64,000 nt of DNA. Source: Halicephalobus mephisto. Lineage: Eukaryota; Nematoda; Chromadorea; Rhabditida; Panagrolaimidae. The position numbers and the translations under genes were made by a program. Within the stretch, counting starts at the first letter, position 1. Every line of letters starts with the position of its first letter. Below the pieces are notes generated by a model. The model was given only the letters and a program-made list of their open reading frames with translations. It did not search any database and was not told the origin of the DNA. Shown here one piece after another: positions 12,073-23,029 of this stretch. The stretch spans positions 1 through 64,000 of the forward strand of contig SWDT01000084.1 in NCBI GenBank assembly GCA_009193035.1, given 5' to 3'.

Positions 12073-12928
12073 CAAATAGTCACGTTCTCGTACTCAAATT
12101 AAAACCTAAAAAAATTAAATTATGTAAATTTTCTTAAATGTCAAATTCTCGATACATATACCCTTAAAAAACAAATTTTTTCTTTTAGAACTTTTTTCTA
12201 TTTTATCTATAAAATGCTTCAAATTAATTAAATCCCAGTTGCACAATGCACTTCAAACTGCCGTTGTCATTGAAGCCAAAATTGTCTCGAATGCCTATAC
12301 TGTCAAAAACAGCCCAAATTGAACAAAAACATTAATGTTGAGAAAAGTTTTTTATAAATTCAGTAATATTCTAAACTTTAGTTACCATTATTTTGATTAA
12401 TATAGCTTTTTTCTGTTTCTTTTTTAACTAAAATTCAATAAAAATTCAACTTTTCGGGAATTCTTTTTAAATTAAATACACTCTAACTCTGCTTTAGATA
12501 CTCCATCATTAGTCTTCACGATTCGTTGGCTCCTTCGATGACATGTCAATTGCCCAATTTTGTTCCATATTTGCTAGGTTGCTCCTTTGAATAGCCCAAT
12601 TCATAACCAAATGCCAAAGCTTAAAAAACTAATACAGGAAAAAAGACCCTAGGTCCGGTGAGTCGTGTACTTTGGTAGTCTCACGAGAGGTTTTTCAACG
12701 CAATTTTTTTTATTCTTTTTTGGACCAACGAATTCCTATTGGTTTTTTTTAGGATTTCAGAATTGGTCCCAAAATGTTGATAATGTAACAGGAAAAGTTT
12801 TACGCGTTTTTTTTTCAACAAAAATACATCTCAAAAACTTATGTTATCCCATTTTCCACAAATAATAACCATTTTTTTCAGACCTAAAATAATATTCACT
12901 ACCATCATGAATATCCATTAAAATTCCA
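12073..12928. other. intergenic region between divergent genes
   Basis: This 856 bp separates the start codons of the PNUTS-like gene (-) and the channel gene (+) and probably holds both promoters. It is less AT-biased at about 12230-12620. TTTTTTCAG ending at 12881 may be the last 5'UTR acceptor or a trans-splice site for the channel gene. No reading frame in it looks real. Confidence 0.6.
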
Positions 12929-15006
12929 ATGCTTGCCTCAACAATGATCGTATCATATTTGGCTAGAATTATTTTATTATTACCCGAAATAACTGCTACT
13001 GATGCTAATAAACTTGCTGATATTGCTGAACAATCACAAAAAACTCCTCTTCAACGAAATATACCTACTAAAAAACCATATATTTCTGATGACGTTTTTT
13101 CACCTATGCATGATTTTAATCGACCTATAAAAACTGGAAAAACAACTACAGACCAAAAACGAAAATCACTCCAAACCCAAGACAGTATGCCTCATGATTG
13201 TATTCCTGTAAATGAAACCATGCGAAAACACTTGATAAAAGTAAGTTAAAACCAAAATTCCCTAGAGTATTATAAAACCTTCTTCAAAAAATTAAATTTA
13301 CACTTCCAGTTTTCAAAAAATAATAAATTTTAGGAACTCTTCAACGAAGTCACATACGATAAAAACACTTTACCATCATCTAATTCCACAAATGTTGTTG
13401 TTGAATTAACTGTTCAAAGTATAACAGAAATTAGTGAATTTTCAAGTAGCTTCAAAGCTGATGTTTGGTTTAGTCAAATTTGGCATGATCCACGTCTTGA
13501 CTTTACCCAATATAATTATTGCCTGACAAACATATCACTTTCATCTCACAAATTGCCCCAGCTCTGGACACCAAATGTTTGGTAAAAAACCTTTTTAAAA
13601 ATTCAAAAAAATAATTAAATTTTCTTAGTTTCGTCAATAGCAAAAAAGTTGAAATTCATTCTTCTCCATATCAAAATATATTGCTCCTCATTTTTCCAAA
13701 CGGAACAGTTTGGCTCAATTTTCGGCAAGTTCCATAAAAAAACAAAAAAAATATTAAAATTTCCAGGGTAAATTTACAAGGACCATGTTTACTTGACTTA
13801 ACCTACTTTCCTATGGATACACAACAATGCAATTTAATTTTCGAGGTATTAAAAGTTAAAAAGCATAAAATTAAAAACTTTTTAAGAGTTATTCTTACAA
13901 CACAGCTGAAGTAAGGATAGTTTGGCGTGATTGGGAGGCAGTTTCTATACCAGATCCAAATTCCAAAAAACTGCCAGATTTCGAACTTATTGAATTTACA
14001 CATCGAAAATCTACACTAGTCTACACAGCAGGATTATGGGATCAACTAGAAGTAACGTTCGTTTTCAGACGGCTCTATGGGTACTACGTGTTACAGGTAA
14101 AAAAAGCAAAAAACACATTCAAAAAAATTAAATTCCAGGCCTATATGCCTACTTATCTATCAGTATTTATATCGTGGATTGCATTCTGGATCGACACAAA
14201 AGCTCTACCGGCCAGAATCACGTTAGGCGTCAGTTCGCTGATGGCATTGACGTTCCAATTTGGTAACATAGTCAAAAATCTACCAAGGTTAGTTAAAAAC
14301 TTTTGACTTAAAAAATCCAAAATTTCCAGAGTAAGTTACGTCAAAGCACTGGATATTTGGCTTTTTGGCTGTTGCGCGGCTATTTTTTTCTCACTTGTGG
14401 AGGTTGGGATTTCAGAAATTTCCAAATTTATTTGTTTTTTAAGCTTGCGGTTGTTGGTTTTGCGGATAAACTAGATGCTAAAAGAAGAAGGATCCAAAGG
14501 GCCAAGGAACAGCTAATGATACGGTCCGACAGCGAACAGCAATGGTTGTCGAGGATGAGCTTCCATAGACCGAGTCATGTTTTGAATTCCACCGGCGGGA
14601 CCGACTCAAGATTTGGTAAAAATGGAAAACTCCCATTCCCCAATATGCTAGTTTCAGGCAGTGATGGTGAAATCGTGCCTAATAATAACCCTGTTATTTT
14701 GAACCATGGAGTAATCGACACGAGTCCCAGATTGAGGGGGTTATCACTGGAGCAACCCACGAAAATTCATATCAAAACAAAACCTAGAAACGATCCACAA
14801 CATGTCAACGGAGAACGAATTGATGAGGTTGTCAATGATTTTAAAGCTTGGTTAAAATTAAACTTTTAGATGTCAGCGAAGCTCTTTCCCCTCGCTTTCA
14901 TGGCTTTCAACGTTTTCTATTGGTAAACTTGTCAATTTAATGAAAACCGAAAAGTTTGAATTTCAGGTTTTACTATATCGGGATGAGCGGCAGACTCAAA
15001 GATTGA
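12929..15006 (+). CDS. Cys-loop ligand-gated anion channel subunit
   Basis: Pentameric ligand-gated channel subunit in the plasma membrane. Exons: 12929-13240, 13334-13581, 13629-13724, 13767-13845, 13887-14096, 14139-14287, 14330-14402, 14444-14827, 14870-14922, 14967-15006; 547 aa. A signal peptide is followed by a linker of about 80 residues, the ligand-binding domain with LWTPN (loop A) and a Cys-loop with exactly 13 residues between the cysteines ([15 protein letters not shown]), then M1 ([17 protein letters not shown]), M2 ([19 protein letters not shown]), M3, a long M3-M4 loop and M4 ([14 protein letters not shown]). The PAR motif before M2 marks anion-selective members. The sequence resembles the invertebrate acetylcholine- or amine-gated chloride channels more than GABA or glutamate receptors, but the ligand cannot be read. 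Intron 3 (13725-13766) uses a GC donor. Most introns are 41-47 nt. The 14828-14869 intron is inferred to reach M4 in frame. Confidence 0.9.
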
Positions 15007-15820
15007 TGACTGATAAAATTATTGAAAAAATACATACCATTTGGATATGAAGTTTTATAAAGTTTTACTCGAGTACTCGTAATCTGAAATGGAACAATTA
15101 AGGAAATATATAAAAGTACAAAGTTAAACGTAAAATTCTAAAAAGTTAAATACAAGTAGAGAGAATTAAATATATAAAAACAGGGGGAATTGAATATATA
15201 AAAAACAGGAGGAATTGAATATATAAAAATTTGGGGAATTAAATATATAAAGATAGGGGGAATTGAATATATAAAAATAGGGAGAACTAAATATATAAAA
15301 ACAGGGAGAACTAAATATATAAAAATTTGGGGAATTGAATATATAAAAACAAGGGGAATTGAATATATAAAAATACAAAAAACACGGGAAATCACGTGAT
15401 CGCGAGAAAAACCCAATTTTCTTCGAAACTTAACAAAAAACCTATATTAATCAATAAAAATAAAACTTCATATATCTTCTATCAAGGGAAAACGAAAATA
15501 TGTAATTTCATATAGATACCGAGATTAATGATCTATGGCCTCATACACCTTCCGTTTTCCACAAATTTTAATCGAAATTTTGTTCAATTTGCTTTGTTCT
15601 CATTGCTTATCCCGCTGGAAACAAGAAACCATCAAAAACACCATGGATTGGAGCAGTTCGGCGACGGATGTGGAAATTGGAAGAAAAAAGCGAAGTTGAT
15701 CAATACTAAACGTTCACCCCCGAACATACGCAATGAAATGGACGTTTTGCCCTGACGCGCGCGCTGTTTGAATTTCTTTTTTGCTGGAATTTGCCAACAC
15801 ATTTTTCGTTTTTTTTTTAA
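15007..15820. repeat. intergenic region with 24 bp minisatellite
   Basis: About nine copies of a 24 bp unit, (G)GGAATTGAATATATAAAAA with variants, lie at about 15163-15372. Because 24 is divisible by three, repetitive open frames appear on the minus strand; these are not genes. The 15400-15800 stretch shows no convincing coding exon and probably contains the CHID1 promoter. Confidence 0.85.
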
Positions 15821-17213
15821 ATGAAACTTTGGGTTAAATTATTTATTTTATTTTTATTCATTGGAGTAACTAGAGGTACTTTGTCAGCTTCCGATCGGAA
15901 AAAGAAGGAAACCAAACCGAAAACAACGAAGAAAAATGACAATTTCAAAAAACAGTTCGAAATTGACGTAAGTTCTTCGAGTTCGTAGATTGATATATCG
16001 AAATTGCTCCAGGATGATGCTAAGACGGAACTCCTTGAAGTTCTGAACGAACAACAGAAGAAACCGGATTTGGAAGAAAGACACGTGACTTCTGGAGCGA
16101 CCCTGGCTTTCGTCACTCCTGTAAGTTTTAATTTTCACTTTTCTAAATTCTTTTTAGTGGAACAAAGAAGGCTTCAAAGTCGCGGAATACGGCGCCAAGA
16201 AACTCACCCATGTTTCTCCTGTTTGGTTCCAGATCAATGAGCCCAAAAACGACGAGTTGGGATGTCAGATCGACGGAAGCCACAACATTGACCGAGGTTT
16301 CGTTTTTCCCATTTTAAATCCCCTTAATTTTTACTTTAGACTGGATGGATAGAGTGAGGAAGAACAATCCGGACATCAAAATCGTCCCGAGATTTTTGTT
16401 TGAAAATTGGCAAAAAAAATTGAAGAAATTTCTCGAAGACGAGGAAATGGCCTACCGTTGCGGACACTCCATCGCTGATTTCGTCAACAGAAACGAATTC
16501 GATGGAGTTGTTGTTGAAATATACTTCCAGCTCATGATGATGACACAAGGACAGGCCGTCGGATTAAGTGTGGAGATCGTCGAACAATGGTCGAAGCTGC
16601 TTCAGAAGGCCGGGAAAGAAGTGATTTTGCCCATGTTTCCTCCTCTCACCAACGGGCAAGTCCATTTATTTCTCAATTTTTATAAACGGTAATTTTCCAG
16701 AGTGACGGATTCCGGTATTTCTCCTCCAGAAGTCCTGGCCGCTCTTCTGAACTCCGTCGATTACTTAATGCTCATGACTTACGACCACAAAAATCCACAG
16801 TAAGTTTTTATTTTTGTTTTTAATCCTGTGTTTTCTTCAGACCAGTAGGAGTTGGACCTGTGTACTGGATCGAGCCCAACATCCAGTACGTTCTGGAGGC
16901 CACTGAAGGAGAACACCGCGGAAAAGTACTTCTCGGAGTCAACTTCTACGGATATTTCTACAAAACCGACGCTGCCCCCACTCCTGGACTCGTCTACGAG
17001 TTTGCCAAACTTGTGAAGGACGATCCAAGCTTAATAGTTGTTTGGAATAAGCAATCTGAAGAACACGCGATCATCAAGGACTCGAAAATCGTCGGTTATT
17101 TGCCGTCAAAGCGAGGAATCCAATCCCGTGTTGATCTTGCGAAGAACCTGGAGGTCGGAATAGGAATCTGGGAGATTGGCCAAGCTCCGTTGAGTTATAT
17201 GGAGCCGTTGTGA
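15821..17213 (+). CDS. CHID1: chitinase domain-containing protein 1 (GH18-like, secreted/lysosomal)
   Basis: CHID1 (SI-CLP) is a secreted or lysosomal GH18-fold lectin without proven chitinase activity. Exons: 15821-15967, 16013-16120, 16158-16296, 16340-16655, 16701-16799, 16841-17213; 393 aa, the length of the mammalian protein as I recall it. Residues 1-20 are a signal peptide (MKLWVKLFILFLFIGVTRG). A basic linker leads to the TIM barrel: WNKEGFKVAEYGAKKLTHVSPVW, then FDGVVVEIYFQL, which stands where active chitinases carry DxxDxDxE and is degenerate here, then YLMLMTYDH, then LLGVNFYGYFY. The loss of the catalytic motif is a family feature. Intron 4 (16656-16700) uses a GC donor (GCAAGT), needed to keep the frame. 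Intron 2 is only 37 nt. AATAAA at 17262-17267 follows the stop. Confidence 0.93.
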
Positions 17214-17283
17214 AGGCAGATTCACTTATAACTGTTTTTCGGGTTTAACCTTGCCTTCAAAAATAAACTGTTGCCTAGAATTC

Positions 17284-17375
17284 GTTTTAAACGTCCTGGT
17301 TGCTTCCATGGTCGAGTGGTCTGATTTTAGATTTCGACCGGAGGACCGCTCGGTTCGGATCCTGAAAGTGATGAA
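17284..17375 (+). other. degenerate tRNA-like sequence (tRNA pseudogene or SINE head)
   Basis: GCTTCCATGGTCGAGTGGTC resembles a class II (Leu/Ser-type) tRNA 5' half with an A-box. GGTTCGGATCC resembles a B-box, and TGAAAGC at the end pairs with GCTTCCA except for one mismatch. The T stem has mismatches, so a working tRNA is unlikely. It lies between the converging 3' ends of CHID1 and the patched-related gene. Confidence 0.45.
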
Positions 17376-17593
17376 AGCATTCAAGTGGGAATCTCTATGA
17401 AACACCGTGATTCCAACAATTGCTTGCTTCTGATTCCTTTTTATTTTTTAAACTCAAAGATCAAAGGCACGAATGGTTTCAGGACAAAACTTATTAAGGC
17501 ACGTGTGTCTTTGGAGATCTTTCTCGATCCTTGGCGCAACATCGAAACTGGAATGACGGTTTTAAGTGAAGCTCGGATTCTGGAGACGCCGCA

Positions 17594-20500
17594 TCACTCG
17601 GAATCGTAGCAACAGGCCTCTCCCGTCAGAGCTGCGGGGAAGAGATTTAGGGCCGCGGGGATGAAGAAAGTCACATGCACGAGAGAAACGGAAACAGAAA
17701 GTAAAAGAATTTGGATGTTGGATCTATGGATGAAAACTGGACCAAACATGACTGGAATGCTGAAGACCAGGACGAGAACAAGCAATTTGACGGCTTGACA
17801 GGAAAGCCTTTCGAGCGTCATTTGAAGCCTATTCGGTTCCGATCGGTGCCTGAGGTAGGTCGAAACTGCCTGTCCCACGAGCAGATTCCCGATGAGAAAA
17901 GAGAAAATGTACGTTCCAACCCCCAGGGGATCCAGTTGGATGTTCACAAAATAGCTGAATCCGAAAATACCTAAAATCATATTATTAGTAAAATTAACAT
18001 AATTTTTTGTCAATTTTTTAATGAAAATTTTAAAAATAATTGGCGAATTTTTTATTTTTTATTGAAAATAAGCCTATGCTTGAAGAAAAAAATGAATTTT
18101 CAAAAAATAAGCCTATGTTTAATGAGAAAAATGAATAAAAAAGATAAATTTTTTAAAAATAAGCCTACGTTTAATGAGAATAAAAAAATGAATTTTAAAA
18201 AAATAAGCCTATGTTTAATGAAAAGATTCGTCTCCTGCGCGGGAATTCAAAAAAATCATTTTTGTTTAATTATTAAATTTAAAAAAATCATTTTTGTTTA
18301 ATTATTAAATTTAGGAAAATCATTTTTGTTTAATTATTAAATTTAAAAAAATCATTTTTATATAATTAGTAGATTTTAAAAAATCATTTTTGTTTAATTA
18401 TTAAATTTAGGAAAATCTTACCGCAGATAGTACTGGCCGTGAATAAAGTGGTCAAAGCCGTCCCGACCACGTTCTGGATCGTGAAACAAGAAACCAAGGC
18501 CGTCAGAATTATAAAACTCAGAACAACGGAAATCAAAGTGGGCGGAACACTGAGGATCGTGTCTACTGTAGCGGAATCTGTATCGAATGAAGCCACATCG
18601 AACTGAGGGTACTGTTCCAGAATAGCCCTGCAGGCAGTGAGAGTCTCGAGTTTGCCCTGGAGGCTCGTGATGTTTCTGAAAGTGACCATGAAGAGCATTT
18701 CTTCTATTTCGGTTTCGTTCGTTCCAGGATCGGTGATTTTCCACTTGACCCCGTCGTTCCAGGCATTGTAGGGTTCCGTCGTGATGAATTCGAAAAATTT
18801 GGACATGTTGATGAATTTAAAATCAGTTTTGTGATATTCTTTGTTGAGTTCGAAATTGGAGTAGTCGAAAAGCCACATCATGTTCGATTCCGGTCCGAAT
18901 GCCGTCGGCAAGTTTTCTAGTTCATGAACCATTTTCTAAATTAATAAAATCAAAAATTTATAATTTTCCAAAAATCAGTGCAAATATTTAAAATTAATTT
19001 TATATCTGTTGGATCAGACACTATCCTTAGTAGAAAGCGCCACCGACAGAGAAAACGTGGTCCCGAGTGGATTGTCTTAGAATTGATAAAAAAAATACAG
19101 TTTGCTTGGTCCCGAGTGGATTGTCTTAGCACAGATAAAGGAACATACAGTTTTCTTTGTCTTAACATTGATAAAAAAATACAGTTTGCTTTGTCTTGAA
19201 CGGATTTCCTTAATATTAATAAAAAAAATAGTTTTTCTTGGTAAGAATTGTTTTTTTCGAGTTCGATATGGGTTTTATATTGTGCCTCAGGCATCTGTTA
19301 AGTAAACTTTTCCACGAGATCTAATTTATCATCATCATGCGGACCACTTGGACTGACAAATCCAACAATATTATTTGAATTTAAAAAATAAAATTTAATT
19401 TAATATTTTCTATAAAATAAAATAAAATTTTAATTTTCTACAAAAATAAATTAAATTAAATATTTTTTACAAAATTAAATTAAATTAAGTTAAATTTCAA
19501 TTTTCTATAAAAATTAATAAAATTAATATTTTTTACAAAATTAAATGAAATTAAATTTCAATTTTCTATAAAAATAAATAAAATAAACATTTTTTACAAA
19601 AATAAATAAAATAAACATTTTTTACAAAAATAAATTAAATTAAATTTCAATTTTCTATAAAAATAAATAAAATTAATATTTTTCTTACCTTGAAAGGTCC
19701 GAATTGTTCTGGATCGTCGAATTTCGGAGGATTCCGGACGATGAAGACAAATTGCAAAAAATCGTTCCAAACATGCTGATCCATAAATCCAAAAGCTCTC
19801 AAATTGGGGGAATCATCAGGCATAATTCTTTTGAAATCCATCGAATTTTGGATATTTCTGATTCCGTAAATCGAAGGCCAAAGAAATCCTGTGAAAAAAA
19901 CAAAAACAAAAAAAAATTTCCCAAATGATGTTTTTAAAAATTTCGAATACGGTAAAATTAAATTTAAAACAAAAAATTTTTTAATTTTTCTTGTTAGGGA
20001 AATTTTTCTCGAAGAAGAACATGCATCTTCGAAATCCGGCGGTCTTCTGGAAGTCAACATCATAATCGGACAAAAAAGCGAAATTTGCAGAATGCTCAGA
20101 TAGAATACGGTAAATCCGAAGAATGTGAACGCCATCTGGAAGTTCGGGATCGCGAAGTAGGCCGTCGTCCAGAGGGATACTGTAGAAGCGAAAAAAAAAG
20201 TCAAAAAATTTTTCGATATTTGTTCGAACAGATGGGCCATTCTTTCCTGTTTCGTGGCCCGACAAATCACAGAATTTCCATTTTTTAAATTATTTGTTTT
20301 TTTTCCGAATTCAGCTGCTTCTACCATAATCACATGAGTTTTTTTGACCAATCCTGCCGTAATCCGATGCCAAATATCCGTTATTTGATAAATTGACAAA
20401 GAATTCAGAATTACTGTAATCGACACAAAAGGAGTCATGGCGACGGTGACGTTGATGGACATCCCGAGGAGACACGTCGAGCCCAAGGCCCCCAAAATCG

Positions 20501-23029
20501 AAAAAATAACGACCAAAATCGAACACGAAATCCAAATCCCGATCTGCCATCCACATTGACGAAATAATTTTGCCGAAAGCAAAATCGTAAATCCAAAAAC
20601 AAAAAAACCAATCAGAATCCCTCCGAAAACCAAAGGCATGGTCTCCTGGAACCCTCTTTCGACCTCCAGCTGCACCGGGTAGTTTCCGTGGAGAATTATG
20701 TCGATTTTCCTCTTTGGATTTTTGTTGTGGACTTCACACAACCTGAAATTTGGTATTTTTATAAATATTAATTCCATATTTTTTTTAATTTCATAAAAAA
20801 TTCTAAAATTTGGTATTTTTATAAATATTAATTCCATATTTTTTTTGATTTCATAAAAAATTCTAAAATTTTGCATTTTAAAAAATATTAATTCCATATT
20901 TTTTTAAATTTTATAAAAAATTCTAAAATTTTGCATTTTAAAAAATATTAATTTCGTAAAAAATTCTAAAATTTGGTATTTTTACAAATATTAATTTCTT
21001 ATTTTTTTTGATTTTATAAAAATTCTAAAACTTTTCAAGATTTTAAACAAAATTGTGAATTATAGATCTTTTTACAAAGGTATATTAAGATTGTGAAAAC
21101 TTTAAGAATTACTATGAAGTTATATCAAGATTCTAGGAGATTCTATGGAGATTCTAGAAGGTTTCAGGAAGTTATAGGAATTACCATGAAGTTATATCAA
21201 GATTCTAGGAGATTCCAGAAGGTTTCAGGAAGTTATAAGAATCACTATGAAGTTATATCAAGATTCTATGGAGATTCTAGAAGGTTTTAGGAAGTTATAG
21301 GAATCACTATGAAGTTATATCAAGATTCTAGGAGATTCTATGAAGATTCTAGAAGGTTTCAGGAAGTTATAGGAATTACCATGAAGTTATATCAAGATTC
21401 TATGGAGATTCTAGAAGGTTTTAGGAAGTTATAGGAATTACTATAAAGTTATATCAAAATTCTAGGAAATTCTATGGAGATTACAAAAAGCTTTAGAAAC
21501 TTTTAAGGATTTATCAAGATTCTGAAAACTTTTATGTAGATTTTCCAAGACTTTAGAAATCTCCAGAACCTTTTAGAAAACCGTATTTTTCAAAATATAT
21601 GAAACAATCAACGGAGACTTACGCGATAACTTTTTTGTCCAGTTCGTCTAGTTGAAGTTTTGTTTCTTCGTTTTCGACGAAGACGGTGAAGTACATCACC
21701 ATCAGTTTGGATCCAATGAGTTCTCCGTTTTTGGAAGTATTTCTCATAAAAATAAATTTTCCAATATTAACATCGAATCCGAAAACGTCGAAGATCGGAT
21801 AAGCCCTGTTGACGAGGAAGTACGGTGTTGACATGCCTTTGATCAGCATCTCGTTTATCCCGCAGAACGGATAACAGATGTCCATGTAAGTCAGTTGAGT
21901 TCCATTTGCTCCGGAAAAAGTTAATTCTGTCGTAACTTTGGTGTAAAAATCAAGCAATTCCGAAAATTCAGCATCTTCCATCATCGATCCGTTTTCGAAC
22001 CTGGGAACCGCGAACGTGGCCAAGTACCAAGGCACCGCCGAGTCCTGGAAAGAAATACCACTAATACGTAAATGGAAAAAATATAAAAGCAAGAAATCTA
22101 GGCAGTAGGAAGAAATATAAAAACGAAAAAAATATAAAATATGAGATAAATTACTAATTATGTACAGAAATCGGATTTTGAGATTAGGCTTAGCCATCTA
22201 GGTCATGGTGATAACAACACATGCAAGATTTTAGGATATCATAATTGGTTTAATATTTCTTCCTTTTATATATTTCCTACTTTCTGAAGACGTGGACGAA
22301 AAAAATATAAGATATGAGATAAATTACTAATTATGTGCAGAAATCGGCTTTCAAGATTAGGCTTAGCCATCTAGATCATGGTGATAACAACACATACAAG
22401 ATTTTGGGATATCATAATTAGTTTAATATTTCTTCCTTTTATATATTTCCTACTGTCTGAAGATGTAAACAGAAAAAATAAAAGGTATGAGATAAATTAC
22501 TAATTATGTGCAGAAATCGGATTTTGGGATTAGGCTTAGCCATCCAGATCATGGTGATAACAACACATGCAAGATTTTAGGATACTATAATTAGTTTAAT
22601 ATTTCTTTTTTTTATATTTTTTCCATCTTATATTTTTTTCCTTTTATATTTCTTCTTACTGACCACTAATATCATCAAAAAAAATTTTTTTAAATTAATT
22701 TTTTTTAATTCTCATTAAAATTTTTTTTAAATTAACTTTTTTTTAACTTAATAACTCACATTTGCACCGAAAAAAGCTTTTTGGTAACTGATTTCTCTTC
22801 TGGAAGGAGCATCAAGTCTCGTGAATCCTTCATCGATTCCTAAGTGAATTAATCTACTGAAAATAATTATATTTATTTTTTTTTAAATTAAAATTTATAA
22901 ATATAATTACCGGAAAAATAACCCGTAGAATCCAGGAATCAAAATTAAAAATGAAAAAAAAATAAAAAAAAACGGTTTGAACCCGATTGCAGCTCCGAGA
23001 CGACCAAACTGCCACGATGTCGTCCGCAT
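17594..23029 (-). CDS. patched domain-containing (PTR-type) membrane protein
   Basis: Patched-related proteins are 12-TM RND-family transporters with a sterol-sensing domain; in nematodes many act in cuticle and moulting. Exons (high to low): 23029-22911, 22856-22760, 22044-21623, 20742-19689, 18935-18422, 17970-17594; 860 aa. One TM lies near the N-terminus (FFFIFFSFLILIPGFYGLFF), then a large extracellular loop, a five-helix sterol-sensing region (LVFGGILIGFFVFGFTILL..., GSTCLLGMSINVTVAMTPFV, SIYQITDIWHRI), a second TM after the central loop (KFFFVFVFFTGFLWPSIYGI), a second extracellular loop and a C-terminal helix bundle ending ...EACCYDSE. The start MRTTSW follows a TGATTTCAG acceptor-like site by 20 nt. 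Four of five introns are long and filled with private tandem repeats. Confidence 0.9.
18060..18415. repeat. two tandem arrays in PTR last intron
   Basis: 18060-18225 carries about four copies of a roughly 40 bp AATAAGCCTATGTTTAATGA unit. 18255-18415 carries about five copies of a roughly 33 bp AAAATCATTTTTGTTTAATT unit that runs to the exon border. Confidence 0.85.
19040..19230. repeat. ~48 bp tandem repeat in PTR intron
   Basis: About four copies of a unit containing GTCCCGAGTGGATTGTCTTA and ATTGATAAAAAAATACAGTT. The DNA from 19330 to 19680 is A/T low-complexity (AAATTAAATTAAATTTC type). Confidence 0.8.
20743..21500. repeat. two tandem arrays in PTR intron 3
   Basis: 20745-20985: about four copies of a 60-62 bp unit with GGTATTTTTATAAATATTAA. 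21085-21500: about six copies of a roughly 60-75 bp unit, ATGAAGTTATATCAAGATTC plus AGGAGATTCTATGGAGATTC. The second array is rich in GAA/TTC motifs. Confidence 0.85.
22060..22625. repeat. ~175 bp tandem repeat in PTR intron 2
   Basis: Three copies of a unit containing GAGATAAATTACTAATTATG, GATTAGGCTTAGCCATCTAG and GGTGATAACAACACATGCAA, ending TTTCTTCCTTTTATATATTT. Confidence 0.88.

Noticed and set aside
14357..14869. 170-codon open frame ending KAWLKLNF as a possible protein end of the channel.
   Set aside because: It reads through a 41 nt intron at its start and a 42 nt intron at its end; splicing both restores M3 and M4 in frame.
15138..15416. Two overlapping minus-strand open frames of 92 and 70 codons rich in NSPCFYIF.
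   Set aside because: They are translations of the 24 bp minisatellite; the unit length is a multiple of three, so open frames arise by chance.
16336..16548. Minus-strand open frame over CHID1.
   Set aside because: Shadow of the well-supported CHID1 exon on the other strand.
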